A stretch of 64,000 nt of DNA from Actinomadura litoris (GTDB lineage Bacteria; Actinomycetota; Actinomycetes; Streptosporangiales; Streptosporangiaceae). Each line of letters starts with the position of its first letter. Positions within the stretch are counted from its first letter, which is position 1. Below the pieces are notes generated by a model. That model saw only the letters and a program-made list of their open reading frames with translations, was not told the origin of the DNA and made no database searches. The stretch lies in contig NZ_WOFH01000006.1 of assembly GCF_009733595.1 (NCBI RefSeq), forward strand, positions 434,001 through 498,000, written 5' to 3'. Below, piece after piece: positions 25,422 to 33,660 of the stretch. A program made the translations under genes and the position numbers.

Positions 25422-26267
25422 GTGACCGAATACCGGAGGATCCTCCTCGACGGCGCCGCGACCCAGGTCGTGCGGGACGGAGAGGAGCTGGTCGGCGCGG
25501 ACGGGCGCCGCGTCCGCGCCGACGAGGCCGTGCACCTGCCGCCGTGCGAGCCGTCCAAGGTCATCGCGGTGCACCTCAACCACCGCAGCCGCGTGGAGGA
25601 GTTCCAGACCAGCCTGCCGCCCGCGCCCACGTTCTTCCACAAGCCGATCTCGGCGCTGAACGCGCACGGCGGCGCGGTCGTCCGCCCGGAGCGGTGCAAG
25701 TACCTCAACTACGAGGGCGAGATCGCGATCGTCATCGGCCGGACGGCGCGCAACGTGTCGCCGAAGGAGGCGGGCGAGTACATCGCGGGCTACACCGTCG
25801 CCAACGACTACGGCCTGCACGACTTCCGCGACACCGACGCCGGGTCGATGCTGCGGGTCAAGGGCTCGGACACGCTGTGCCCGCTCGGCCCCGGCCTCGT
25901 CACCGGCTGGGACTTCCACGGCAAGTACCTGCGCACCTACGTCAACGGCGAGCTGGTGCAGGACGGCAGCACCGACGAGATGGAGTGGGACATGCACTAC
26001 CTCGTCGCCGACATCGCCCGCACGATCACCCTCTACCCCGGGGACGTGCTGCTGTCGGGCACCCCGGCCAACTCGCGGCCCGTCCAGCCGGGCGACGTCG
26101 TCGAGGTCGAGGCCGAGGGCCTCGGACGGCTCCGCAACCACATCGTCGCCGGTCCCGTCCCGATCCGGGACGACTGCGGCGCGCAGCCGACCGAGTCCGA
26201 GGAGGTCATCTCGACCACGTTCGGCGGCGACTGGGAGTTCCGGGGCATCCGCGCCCCCCGCCGCTGA
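25422..26267 (+). CDS. hpaG: Fumarylacetoacetate-hydrolase family protein, HpaG-like
   Basis: A 281-residue FAH-fold enzyme. It has metal-binding acidic residues in NYEGEIAIVIG and NDYGLHDFRDTD, a Lys in RVKGSDTLCPLG, and SGTPANS near the end. In meta-cleavage pathways this family decarboxylates or isomerises 5-oxo-pent-3-ene-1,2,5-tricarboxylate (HpaG). The start is taken at GTG 25422, directly after the hpaD stop; an ATG at 25404 in the same frame is an alternative. It is last in the operon, with a strong hairpin at 26300-26333. Genes for the later hydratase (HpaH) and aldolase (HpaI) are not in the window. Confidence 0.83.
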   Translation: MTEYRRILLDGAATQVVRDGEELVGADGRRVRADEAVHLPPCEPSKVIAVHLNHRSRVEEFQTSLPPAPTFFHKPISALNAHGGAVVRPERCKYLNYEGEIAIVIGRTARNVSPKEAGEYIAGYTVANDYGLHDFRDTDAGSMLRVKGSDTLCPLGPGLVTGWDFHGKYLRTYVNGELVQDGSTDEMEWDMHYLVADIARTITLYPGDVLLSGTPANSRPVQPGDVVEVEAEGLGRLRNHIVAGPVPIRDDCGAQPTESEEVISTTFGGDWEFRGIRAPRR

Positions 26268-26299
26268 CAGGCTCCCTCCCAGACGCCCTCAGCGTCCCC

Positions 26300-26333
26300 G
26301 CGCCCCTTCCGGACGGCCGTCCGGAAGGGGCGC
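26300..26333. terminator. 34-bp perfect palindrome, terminator of the hpa operon
   Basis: The two 17-base halves are exact complements (left half GCGCCCCTTCCGGACGG). It begins 33 bp after the hpaG stop. There is no U-tract, as is usual in this kind of genome. Confidence 0.8.
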
Positions 26334-26402
26334 CTCCGTGTATCGCGGACTTATCGTTTCCCGCATACGCCGTGGCAACAGCCTTCCGTCTTCAGTGGAG
26401 GC

Positions 26403-27038
26403 ATGCACCGCAGCGCGAATCCACCTCTGGCGATCAAGGCGCGTGTCCTCGCGTCCCTCACCCGGCTCGTCGCCGTGTCGCTGGTCCCGGTCGCCTTCTG
26501 CCGCGCACCGGGCCGCGCCCGCTTCACGGCCTGCCAATGGGCCCTGGCCCTGCGCTTCCCGGCCGAGGACCTGCGCGGGCTGGCGCCGCAGACGCTCGCG
26601 GCGTTCACCCACGCGCGGGCCGAGGCGTTCTGGCGCGACAAGCAGCTGATCGGCCTCACCTCCGGATACCGCGACCCGGCGGAGCAGCACCGGATCTTCG
26701 CCGCGGAGGTGGCGCGCACCGGCTCGGTGGCCGCCGCGCGGCTCCGGGTGCTGCCGCCGGAGGAGTCCGGCCACGTGCGGGGGCTCGCCCTCGACGTCCG
26801 TCCCACCGAGGGCGCGCTGTGGCTCGAACGGCACGGCTGGCGGTACGGCCTCTACCGCATCTACGACAACGAGTGGTGGCACTTCGAGTACCGCACGGTC
26901 GCGCCCGTCCGGCTGCCGAGCCCGGCCGCCGCGCGGTGGCCGCGCCGCACCCACGGCGACGAGCCCTGGCGCCGCGCGCCGCGTCCCGACGGCGGCCGCC
27001 CACCGTACATGAACGCGACCGCGGGACCGGCGGCGTGA
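26403..27038 (+). CDS. VanY/M15-type D-alanyl-D-alanine carboxypeptidase
   Basis: A 211-residue M15B peptidase that trims the terminal D-Ala of peptidoglycan peptides. The zinc site is formed by SGHVRGLALDV (His and Asp) and WWHFEY (His); the substrate-binding SGYRD is upstream. The N-terminus (about 15-35) is hydrophobic and may be an uncleaved anchor or a poor signal. The ribosome site GGAGG lies too close to the ATG (one base), so the true start could differ. A D-Ala-D-Ala ligase gene follows after 14 bp, suggesting a cell-wall unit. Confidence 0.82.
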   Translation: MHRSANPPLAIKARVLASLTRLVAVSLVPVAFCRAPGRARFTACQWALALRFPAEDLRGLAPQTLAAFTHARAEAFWRDKQLIGLTSGYRDPAEQHRIFAAEVARTGSVAAARLRVLPPEESGHVRGLALDVRPTEGALWLERHGWRYGLYRIYDNEWWHFEYRTVAPVRLPSPAAARWPRRTHGDEPWRRAPRPDGGRPPYMNATAGPAA

Positions 27039-27052
27039 AAGGGAGTGTCGGA

Positions 27053-28072
27053 ATGATCAGGGAGCACCGGGTGAACGGGGAGCGGCGGATGGCGCGGCGG
27101 GTCGCGGTGATCGGCGGCGGGGAGAACGCCGAGCACGAGGTGTCGCTGGCCACGGCGGCGGGGATCGCGGGGGCGCTCCGCCGCGGCGGGTTCGACGTCG
27201 ACGAGCTGACCATCGACCGCGACGGGACGTGGCGGCGCGGCACGGAGGTGCTCGGGGCGCGGGCCGCCGGCTCGGTGGCGGCGGCGCTGGGCGTGATGGA
27301 GCGCGCCGACGCCGTCTTCCCCGCGGTCCACGGCCCGCGCGGCGAGGACGGGACGCTGGCGGCGCTGTGCGCGCTGGCCCACACGCCGATGGTGGGCTCC
27401 GGCGTGCGCGCCGGCGCGGTCGGCATGGACAAGTGGACGACCAAGCTCGTCGCCGACGCCGTCGGGATCCGCACCGCCCCCGCCCGGCTGGTGGACGCGG
27501 CGGACATCGCGGACATCGAGTTCGAGGTCCCCGTGGTGGTCAAGCCCGCCTCGGCCGGGTCGAGCCACGGCGTCGCCCTGGCCCGCGACGCGGCCGGCCT
27601 CCGCGAGGCGCTGCGCGAGGCGGCCCGCTACGACGACCGGATCCTGGTGGAGCGCCTCGTCGCGGGCCGGGAGATCGATCTGGCCGTGCTGCGGGAGGCG
27701 GGCGGCCGCCGGTGGGCGGCGCCGCCGCTGGAGATCCACACCGACGGGCTGTTCGACACCGAGACCAAGTACGACGGCTCCGCCCGGTTCTCCGTGCCCG
27801 CCGAGATCTCCGACGCGGAGCGGGAGGCCCTGACCGGCGCGGCGGTACGGATGTTCGACGCCCTCGGCTGCGCGGGCCTCGCCCGCGTCGACTTCTTCCT
27901 CACCGACCAGGGGCCCGTGCTCAACGAGATCAACACGATGCCGGGGATGACCGCCGAGTCCCAGGTGCCGAGGATGTTCGCCGCCGCCGGGCTGTCCTAC
28001 GAGGAGCTGGTCGCGCGCATGGTCGACGCCGCGACCGTGCCCGGCCCGGCGCACCCGGTCCTGAGCGTGTGA
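27053..28072 (+). CDS. ddl: D-alanine-D-alanine ligase family protein
   Basis: A 339-residue ATP-grasp ligase. It has the N-terminal GGENAEHEVSLATA (family GGxSxEHEVS), ATP-grasp Lys in VVVKPASAGSSHGV, the omega-loop ETKYDGSA, and Mg ligands in ARVDFFL and LNEINTMPGMT. The Lys-Tyr pair in the omega-loop is the D-Ala-D-Ala type; D-lactate ligases such as VanA lack it. The ATG at 27053 has AAAGGGAG in front; ATG 27089 is a shorter alternative. It lies with the VanY-like gene but without VanH or VanX. Confidence 0.9.
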   Translation: MIREHRVNGERRMARRVAVIGGGENAEHEVSLATAAGIAGALRRGGFDVDELTIDRDGTWRRGTEVLGARAAGSVAAALGVMERADAVFPAVHGPRGEDGTLAALCALAHTPMVGSGVRAGAVGMDKWTTKLVADAVGIRTAPARLVDAADIADIEFEVPVVVKPASAGSSHGVALARDAAGLREALREAARYDDRILVERLVAGREIDLAVLREAGGRRWAAPPLEIHTDGLFDTETKYDGSARFSVPAEISDAEREALTGAAVRMFDALGCAGLARVDFFLTDQGPVLNEINTMPGMTAESQVPRMFAAAGLSYEELVARMVDAATVPGPAHPVLSV

Positions 28073-28075
28073 GGC

Positions 28076-28102
28076 GGCGGGGCGTCCCCGGGACGCCCCG
28101 CC
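28076..28102. terminator. Bidirectional hairpin between convergent genes
   Basis: Arms of 13 bases (GGCGGGGCGTCCC and its complement) meet around a single C at 28089; in practice a stem with a small loop. It sits between the ddl stop and the convergent luciferase-like gene. A 12-bp direct duplication (CCGTCTCAGGAC, 28118 and 28130) follows and includes that gene's stop. Confidence 0.75.
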
Positions 28103-28134
28103 TCGTACCTGTACGCCCCGTCTCAGGACCCGTC

Positions 28135-29067
28135 TCAGGACATGAGCGCGTCGGTGCGCTTCACCACCTCGCGGCAGAAGGCGCCGACCCCGTCGGGGTC
28201 GTCGGTGAACTGGGACGGCTTGATGCAGAACGTCGTGAACCCCTGCGCGACCTGCTCGGGGATGCTCTCCAGCGCCGGTGCGAGCGGCGAGACCGAGTGG
28301 TCGTCGGGGAACACCGGGCGGCAGCCGCCGATCCGCTCCAGGTCGGCGAGGTCGCGCCCGGCGGCCGACATCGCGGCGGAGAGCGTCTCCAGCTCCTCCG
28401 GCGTCGGACGGCCCAGCGGGTGGAAGCCGTGGGCGTACTTGACGATCCGGTCCAGGAGCCTCGGGTGCAGGTGCTGGCCGCCGAACCACATGCGCGGCCC
28501 GTCCGGGCGGTAGGCGCGCGGCTCGAAGTAGACGTCCTCGAAGGAGAAGTGCTCGCCGCTGTAGGAGACGGGGGAGCCGCGCCAGAGCAGGTCCCAGATC
28601 TCCAGCTGCTCGTCGAGGATGGCGCCGCGCTTGGTGAAGGGGACCTGCATCGCCGCGTACTCGTCCCGGCTCCAGCTCACCGTCGGCTGGACGACGAGCC
28701 GCCCCTCCGACAGCAGGTCGAGCGTGCCGATGTCGCGGGCGAGCGCGAGCGGGTGCCTGAGCGGGGCGAGGATCGCGGCGGCGGCCAGCCGGATCCGGGT
28801 GGTGACCGAGGCGATGGCGCCGAGCAGCATCAGCGAGCCGGGCCAGGGCGTGAACGGGTCCTGGTTGCCGGGCAGCGCGTACTCGCGCGGGTTGCCCATC
28901 ACGCCGTCCGCGCCCGCGTCCGGGCCGAGGACGACGTGCTCGCTGACCATCACGGCGTCGAACCCCGCGTCCTCGGCCTCCCGCGCCCAGCGGACGAGCG
29001 TGGGCAGGTCACGGCCGGTGGTCAGCGTCCAGTTCTCGCTCAGCACGAGTACGAAGCGTGGCGTCAT
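28135..29067 (-). CDS. Luciferase-like (LLM class) flavin/F420-dependent oxidoreductase
   Basis: A 310-residue TIM-barrel monooxygenase-fold protein: RFVLVLSENW at the start, WAREAEDAGFDAVMVSEHV, then RIRLAAAAILAPLRHPLALARDIGTLD (given as separate family landmarks) and a flavin/F420 pocket near SEGRLVVQPTVSW. The substrate is unknown. The ATG at 29067 lies only six bases after the operator and seven bases from a TACGAT -10 box, so the transcript is probably leaderless. It belongs to the MarR-type regulon. Confidence 0.85.
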   Translation of the reverse strand: MTPRFVLVLSENWTLTTGRDLPTLVRWAREAEDAGFDAVMVSEHVVLGPDAGADGVMGNPREYALPGNQDPFTPWPGSLMLLGAIASVTTRIRLAAAAILAPLRHPLALARDIGTLDLLSEGRLVVQPTVSWSRDEYAAMQVPFTKRGAILDEQLEIWDLLWRGSPVSYSGEHFSFEDVYFEPRAYRPDGPRMWFGGQHLHPRLLDRIVKYAHGFHPLGRPTPEELETLSAAMSAAGRDLADLERIGGCRPVFPDDHSVSPLAPALESIPEQVAQGFTTFCIKPSQFTDDPDGVGAFCREVVKRTDALMS

Positions 29068-29073
29068 CCGGTC

Positions 29074-29103
29074 ATCGTACGGGCCCAAACGATCGCCGGG
29101 CAA
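29074..29103 (-). promoter_or_regulatory. Promoter with shared operator, site 4 (LLM gene)
   Basis: On the minus strand: -35 TTGCCC (29103-29098), 18-base spacer, -10 TACGAT (29079-29074). The operator ATCGTTTGGGCCCGTACGAT fills 29093-29074, over the -10. The start codon is seven bases away, consistent with a leaderless message. Confidence 0.75.
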
Positions 29104-29122
29104 GGCTCTCCGGCGGCCGTCC

Positions 29123-29698
29123 TCAGGAGCGGGGGCGGCGGCCCGAGCGGCGCGGCGGGGGCGGCGGGGAGTCGGCCCGCAGCGCCGCCCGCCGCTCGTC
29201 GCCCTCCTCCTCCAGGTGCTCGACGACCGACCGGAGCGTCTGCGCGAGCGCCCGGTTCTCCTCCCCGTCCAGCCGCTCGACCACGAACGCCTCCTCGGCG
29301 TTGAAGGCCGGGAACAGCGTCCGCATGAGGTCCTGCCCCTTGTCGGTCAGCCGCAGCAGGACGAGCCGCCCGTCGCGCGCGTGCGCGCCGCGCTCGATCA
29401 GCCCGCGCCCCTCCAGCGTCTTCACGACCCCCGTGAGCGTCCCCTTGGAGATGCCCGCCTCCTCGGCGACGTGGCGGGTCTCCATCTCCTCCCAGATCCA
29501 CACCACCCAGAGCACGACGAACGAGGTCCAGGTGAGGTCGGCGCCGCGCAGCACCGAGCTCTCGAAGTGCTGCCGGATCGCGGCGGCCGCGCGGTAGATG
29601 TTGGAGACCGCCATCATCGCGTCGTGGCGCAGGGGCACGTCGCCGAGCCGCCGCTGGATCGCCTGCTCGGTCTCTTGCAGTGTGTGATGCCCGGTCAC
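29123..29698 (-). CDS. MarR-family regulator, candidate master regulator of the amine regulon
   Basis: A 191-residue winged-helix protein. The helix-turn-helix lies at about residues 75-105 (RHVAEEAGISKGTLTGVVKTLEGRGLI), and the wing includes ARDGRLVLLRLT. A low-complexity Pro/Arg C-terminus (about 172-191) is extra. The GTG start has GGGGAGGA in front. Two copies of the repeated operator lie in its upstream region, and its transcription unit sits among the other marked promoters. MarR proteins usually repress until a phenolic or other ligand binds, and usually control their own gene. The link to the motif is inference. Confidence 0.88.
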   Translation of the reverse strand: MTGHHTLQETEQAIQRRLGDVPLRHDAMMAVSNIYRAAAAIRQHFESSVLRGADLTWTSFVVLWVVWIWEEMETRHVAEEAGISKGTLTGVVKTLEGRGLIERGAHARDGRLVLLRLTDKGQDLMRTLFPAFNAEEAFVVERLDGEENRALAQTLRSVVEHLEEEGDERRAALRADSPPPPPRRSGRRPRS

Positions 29699-29760
29699 GT
29701 ACGTCCTCCCCTGGAGCCCTGCGTAGTCGAATACTCGCGGGCCGAAAGGTGAATCTACTC

Positions 29761-29789
29761 TTGTCCGTCATTGTTCGGGCCCGTACGAT
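29761..29789 (+). promoter_or_regulatory. Promoter with shared operator, site 5 (permease)
   Basis: A -35 TTGTCC (29761-29766), 17-base spacer, -10 TACGAT (29784-29789). Operator ATTGTTCGGGCCCGTACGAT (29770-29789). It points toward the APC permease at 29863. Confidence 0.72.
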
Positions 29790-29807
29790 CTCCCGCAATC
29801 CGCATCT

Positions 29808-29823
29808 CGTGCGGGCCCAAACG
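29808..29823 (-). promoter_or_regulatory. Shared operator, site 6 (between marR and permease)
   Basis: CGTGCGGGCCCAAACG, the reverse orientation of site 5. Centre-to-centre distance between sites 5 and 6 is about 36 bp. It would serve autoregulation of marR or be a second roadblock in the permease leader. Confidence 0.65.
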
Positions 29824-29862
29824 AATATTCCCCGAGGGTCCGCACCGGCACTGGAGCTGCCC

Positions 29863-31323
29863 ATGGCGATCCCGGAAGCCGCGCCCCCCTCGTCCCCGTC
29901 GCCCCCCTCGTCCGGCGCGTCCGGACGGCGCCGCATCGGCGCCCCCGAGATCGTATTCTTCGTCGTCGCCGCGTCCGCCCCGCTGACCGTCGCCGCCGGC
30001 GGCCTGCCGACCTCCTTCGCCGTCACCGGGGTGACCGGAATCCCGCTGCTGTACGTCGTGCTGGCGGTGCTGCTCACCGTTTTCACCGGCGGCTACGCGG
30101 CGATGAGCCGCTCGGTCGCGAACGCGGGCGCGTTCTACGCCTACGTGACCCACGGCCTCGGGCGCGTCGCCGGCGTCGGCGCCGCGTTCGTGGCCCTCAT
30201 CTCCTACAACACCATGCAGATCGGCCTGTACGGCCTGTTCGGCTTCACCACCGCCGACTTCCTCAGGACCAAGACCGACCTCGACCCGCCCTGGTGGGCG
30301 GTCGCGCTCGCCGGGGTCGCGGTGGTCGCGGTCCTCGGCTTCCGCCGCGTCGATCTCAACGCCCGCGTCCTCGGCGTGTTGCTCGCCGTCGAGTTCCTGA
30401 CCGTCCTTGTGTTCGACGCCGCCCAACTCGCGGACGCGCCGGACGGCGTGTCGGCCGCCCCGCTCGGCCTCGACGCCGCCACCACCGGCGCGACCGGGGC
30501 CGCGTTCTGCTTCGCGATGGCGAGCTTCATGGGCTTCGAGGCCGCCGCCCTCTACAGCGAGGAGTGCCGCGACCCGCGCCGGACCGTCGGCCGCGCCACC
30601 TACGTCGCCGTCGCCGTGATCGGCGTGTTCTACGCGTTCACCGCGTGGGCGATGACCGTGGGGACCGGCTCGTCCCAGATCATCGCGCGGGCGCGGAAGG
30701 ACGGGCCCGCGCTCGTGTTCGTCCTGGCCGAGGAGCACGTCGGCGGGCTCTTCTCCGACCTCGCGCAGATCTTCCTGATCACGAGCCTGTTCGCGGCGCT
30801 GCTGTCGTTCCACAACGCCGTCGCGCGCTACTTCTTCTCACTCGGACGCGAGGGCGTGCTGCCGTCCCCGCTCAGCCGCACCCACGCCCGGCACGGGTCC
30901 CCGCACGTCGGCTCGGCGACCCAGACCGCCCTGGCGGCAGGGGTGGTCGCGGTGTTCGCGCTCGCGGGCGAGGACCCGGTGCTGAGCCTGTTCAACTGGT
31001 TCACCAACCTCGGCGCCCTCGGCGTGATCGCGCTGCTGGCCCTCACCTCGGCCTCGGTGGTCGGCTACTTCGCGCGCGACCACCGGGGCGAGAACACCTG
31101 GAACCGCCTCGCGGCGCCCGCGCTGGCCTTCCTCGGCCTGGGCGCCGTCTTCGTCGTCAGCCTGCTCAACTTCGACGCGCTGCTCGGCGCCGAGAAGGGC
31201 TCGCCGCTCACCTGGGTGCTGCCGGGGCTGATCTTCGTCGCCGCCGCGCTGGGCGCGGCGTTCGCCGCGTACCTGCGCGCCGCCCGCCCCGACGCCTACG
31301 CCCGCATCGGCGCGGGAGCCTAG
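29863..31323 (+). CDS. APC-family amino acid/amine permease
   Basis: A 486-residue transporter with about 12 membrane helices beginning near residue 28 (IVFFVVAASAPLTVAAGG, the substrate-site helix 1 of the APC fold) and the conserved FMGFEAAALYSEE in helix 6. APC members such as PuuP import amines and amino acids with protons. It is expressed from its own operator-bearing promoter and is divergent from the MarR gene. Its stop overlaps the convergent acetoacetate-decarboxylase-like gene by four bases. Substrate: an amine is likely, from context. Confidence 0.9.
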   Translation: MAIPEAAPPSSPSPPSSGASGRRRIGAPEIVFFVVAASAPLTVAAGGLPTSFAVTGVTGIPLLYVVLAVLLTVFTGGYAAMSRSVANAGAFYAYVTHGLGRVAGVGAAFVALISYNTMQIGLYGLFGFTTADFLRTKTDLDPPWWAVALAGVAVVAVLGFRRVDLNARVLGVLLAVEFLTVLVFDAAQLADAPDGVSAAPLGLDAATTGATGAAFCFAMASFMGFEAAALYSEECRDPRRTVGRATYVAVAVIGVFYAFTAWAMTVGTGSSQIIARARKDGPALVFVLAEEHVGGLFSDLAQIFLITSLFAALLSFHNAVARYFFSLGREGVLPSPLSRTHARHGSPHVGSATQTALAAGVVAVFALAGEDPVLSLFNWFTNLGALGVIALLALTSASVVGYFARDHRGENTWNRLAAPALAFLGLGAVFVVSLLNFDALLGAEKGSPLTWVLPGLIFVAAALGAAFAAYLRAARPDAYARIGAGA

Positions 31324-32108
31324 GCGAGGCGGCGGCCGCCGTTCCAGACCACGCCGACCTGGCGGTAGTAGGCGCCGATGACCTCCTCCACCGCGAGGTC
31401 GGTCAGCTCCTCGGTGGGGGAGTCGAACAGGCGGAGGTCGGCCTCGCCCCTCCAGGCGGGGCCGGCCTCGAACGACGCGGCGCCCGACTCGACCAGCTCG
31501 TCCAGCGCGGGCGGCTGACCGGGCTCGATCGAGGGCAGGAAGCGGTGGTGCGCCATCGGGTGCCCGTTGACGAACCCGTTGGTCTCCGACGGCTCGCGCA
31601 GCGTCACGACGGCCTCGGCGAGGCGGCGGTCGGCGGCGGCGAGCGTCGCGCCGAACCGGCCGCCGGCGGCGATGCGGGGCGCGCCCCGCCCGTAGGGGTG
31701 GGGGCGGGTCTGGTGGATCGAGCCGAGCTTCTTCGGGTAGCCCTGGTGCAGGCCGCGCCCGATGGCGAAGTCCTTGTCGACCCAGATGTAGACGCAGCGG
31801 GAGTACGTCCGGCCCTCGAACGAGCAGCGGACCACGACGAAGCACTCCTTGTACTGCGCCCGGACGGGGTCGAGCAGCTCCTCGCCGGACTCCGAGCACG
31901 ACTGCCAGTCGGCCCAGATGATCGCGACGGCGCCCGGGTCCTCGGGGGCCGGGGACAGGGGCGCGGGCAGCAGCGCGGCGACGCGGGCCGGGTCGGTGCG
32001 GTACTCGACGGTGAGCAGGTCGCCCGAGTAGTGCCACGGCGGGTTCGGGATCAGCGACGACCGGCCTGTCGCGGTCTTCGGGAACAGGAAACCTCGGACG
32101 GATGCCAC
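31320..32108 (-). CDS. Acetoacetate decarboxylase family protein
   Basis: A 262-residue Adc-fold protein with the expected active-site Lys region GYPKKLGSI. The family includes acetoacetate decarboxylases and also Schiff-base enzymes with other reactions, so the substrate is open. The GTG start has AGGAGGAG in front. It shares the intergenic region and operator site 7 with the divergent glutamine-synthetase-like gene. Confidence 0.85.
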   Translation of the reverse strand: MASVRGFLFPKTATGRSSLIPNPPWHYSGDLLTVEYRTDPARVAALLPAPLSPAPEDPGAVAIIWADWQSCSESGEELLDPVRAQYKECFVVVRCSFEGRTYSRCVYIWVDKDFAIGRGLHQGYPKKLGSIHQTRPHPYGRGAPRIAAGGRFGATLAAADRRLAEAVVTLREPSETNGFVNGHPMAHHRFLPSIEPGQPPALDELVESGAASFEAGPAWRGEADLRLFDSPTEELTDLAVEEVIGAYYRQVGVVWNGGRRLA

Positions 32109-32125
32109 CGCGCTCCTCCTGGAAT

Positions 32126-32145
32126 GTCGTTTGGGTCCGTACGAT
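32126..32145. promoter_or_regulatory. Shared operator, site 7
   Basis: GTCGTTTGGGTCCGTACGAT, 18 bp upstream of the Adc-like GTG. The TACGAT end faces the glutamine-synthetase-like gene, but no good -35 stands upstream in that direction, so it may mainly control the Adc-like gene. Confidence 0.65.
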
Positions 32146-32207
32146 AGGCCCTGCGGTGCGGTTTCGCCACCCGGCCACTGGTGATCAGTACCCGTGGCCG
32201 GGGAGTC

Positions 32208-32248
32208 TTGTCACAGACCCCGGGCCGCCATATGGTTTGAGCCCAAAC
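32208..32248 (+). promoter_or_regulatory. Promoter with shared operator, site 8 (GS-like gene)
   Basis: A -35 TTGTCA (32208-32213), 17-base spacer, -10 TATGGT (32231-32236). The palindrome GTTTG-AGCC-CAAAC (32235-32248) covers the start of transcription. The GTG start is at 32277. Confidence 0.74.
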
Positions 32249-32276
32249 GAAAGCCCGTCGAGAGGGAGAGCCCGGC

Positions 32277-33638
32277 GTGAGTCGACAGGACCCCGCAGCA
32301 GACCGCGACGTCCACCAGGTGGTGGAACGGCTCACCGCGCACGGCGTCGACGTCGTCCGCGTCTCCTTCACCGACCTGATCGGCGTCGAACGCGCGCGGG
32401 ACGTGCTCGTGGAGCGGCTGCCGTCGGTGATGGAGCACGGCCTGTCGTTCTGCCGGGCGATCTACCACACGACCCCCCGGGGCGACACGGTCGAGGTCGC
32501 GGGCGGGCTCGACGCGGGCCTGCCGGACATCTGCATCCGCCCCGACCTGTCGACGCTGGTGACCATGCCGTGGGAGGAGGGCGTCGCGTCCTGCCTGGGC
32601 GACGCCTTCGAGCCGGACGGCGCCGAGCCCGCCGCCGAGGCGCCGCGCGAGGTGCTGCGCCGCGCCATCGACAAGATCGCCGAACTCGGGCTCGACCCGG
32701 TCGTCGGGCCCGAGCTGGAGTACTACGTCTGCGAGCCCGACCCCTCCGCGCCGTCCGGCTGGCGCCGCTACAGCGACGCGCCCGGGAACGTCTACACCGC
32801 CGGACGCAAGGGCGACACCGGCGGGCACCTGCTGCGCACCCTGCGCCACCTGCGCGACCTCGGGCTCGGCGTCACGATGGGCAACCACGAGTTCGGCGGC
32901 GGCCAGTTCGAGATCAACCTCGACCACTCCGCCGCGCTGGACGCCGCCGACCGCGCGTTCCGGTTCAAGGCCGCCGTCCAGGAGCTCGCGCGGGCCGACG
33001 GCCTGCTCGCCACGTTCATGGCCAAGCCGTTCAACGACGAGGGCGGCTCCGGCTTCCACGTCCACCTGTCGTGCCTGGACGCCGAGGGCCGCAACCTCTT
33101 CCAGGGCGAGGGCCCCGACGGCCTGTCCGAGACCGCGCACCAGGCCATCGCGGGCGTCCTGGAGCACGCGCCCGCGCTCGCCGCGCTGTTCAACCCGACG
33201 ATCAACTCCTACAAGCGGTTCGGCCCCGACTCGCTCGCGCCCTGGCTGATCGACTGGGGCCTGGACAACCGCAGCGCGATGGTGCGGATCCCGCCCGAGC
33301 GCGGCGCCGCGTCCCGCCTGGAGGTCCGCCTCGGGGACGCCTCCGCCAACCCCTACCTCGGCATCGCGGGCCTGCTCGCCGCCGTCTACCTGGGCGTCCG
33401 CGACAAGCTCAGCGCGCCCGCGCCGCTCGAAGGCTACGGCTACGACGCCACCAAGGCCCCCGTCCTGCCCGGCGACCTGCCGACCGCGCTGGACGCCCTC
33501 GCCGCCGACACCGCCCTGGTCGAGGTGCTCGGCGAGGAGTTCGTCTCGGCGTTCCTCACCTACAAGCGCGACGAGGTCGCCCGCTTCCACCGCCACGTGA
33601 CCGACTGGGAGTTCGGCGAGTACGCCTACCACCTGTGA
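32277..33638 (+). CDS. Glutamine-synthetase-like gamma-glutamyl-amine ligase (PuuA/IpuC type)
   Basis: A 453-residue glutamine synthetase-fold ligase. It has Mg/Glu sites in VGPELEYYV and NHEFGGGQFEINL, ATP and ammonia-site regions in GSGFHVHLS and NSYKRF, and the Arg-rich RGAASRLEVRLGDASANPYL. The adenylylation loop of housekeeping GlnA is absent. Members such as PuuA and IpuC join glutamate to an amine instead of ammonia. The neighbouring P450, PuuC and PuuD genes and the common operator favour that role. GTG start; ribosome site GAGAGGGAGA lies a few bases upstream. Confidence 0.87.
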   Translation: MSRQDPAADRDVHQVVERLTAHGVDVVRVSFTDLIGVERARDVLVERLPSVMEHGLSFCRAIYHTTPRGDTVEVAGGLDAGLPDICIRPDLSTLVTMPWEEGVASCLGDAFEPDGAEPAAEAPREVLRRAIDKIAELGLDPVVGPELEYYVCEPDPSAPSGWRRYSDAPGNVYTAGRKGDTGGHLLRTLRHLRDLGLGVTMGNHEFGGGQFEINLDHSAALDAADRAFRFKAAVQELARADGLLATFMAKPFNDEGGSGFHVHLSCLDAEGRNLFQGEGPDGLSETAHQAIAGVLEHAPALAALFNPTINSYKRFGPDSLAPWLIDWGLDNRSAMVRIPPERGAASRLEVRLGDASANPYLGIAGLLAAVYLGVRDKLSAPAPLEGYGYDATKAPVLPGDLPTALDALAADTALVEVLGEEFVSAFLTYKRDEVARFHRHVTDWEFGEYAYHL

Positions 33639-33660
33639 CCCCCGGACAAGGAGCCCCCCG

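Noticed and set aside
26403-28072. Vancomycin resistance cluster
   Set aside because: VanH, VanX and a VanRS pair are absent, and the ligase has the D-Ala-D-Ala type omega-loop.
32277-33638. Housekeeping glutamine synthetase GlnA
   Set aside because: No adenylylation loop, several motifs are altered, and it is embedded with a P450 under the amine-type operator.
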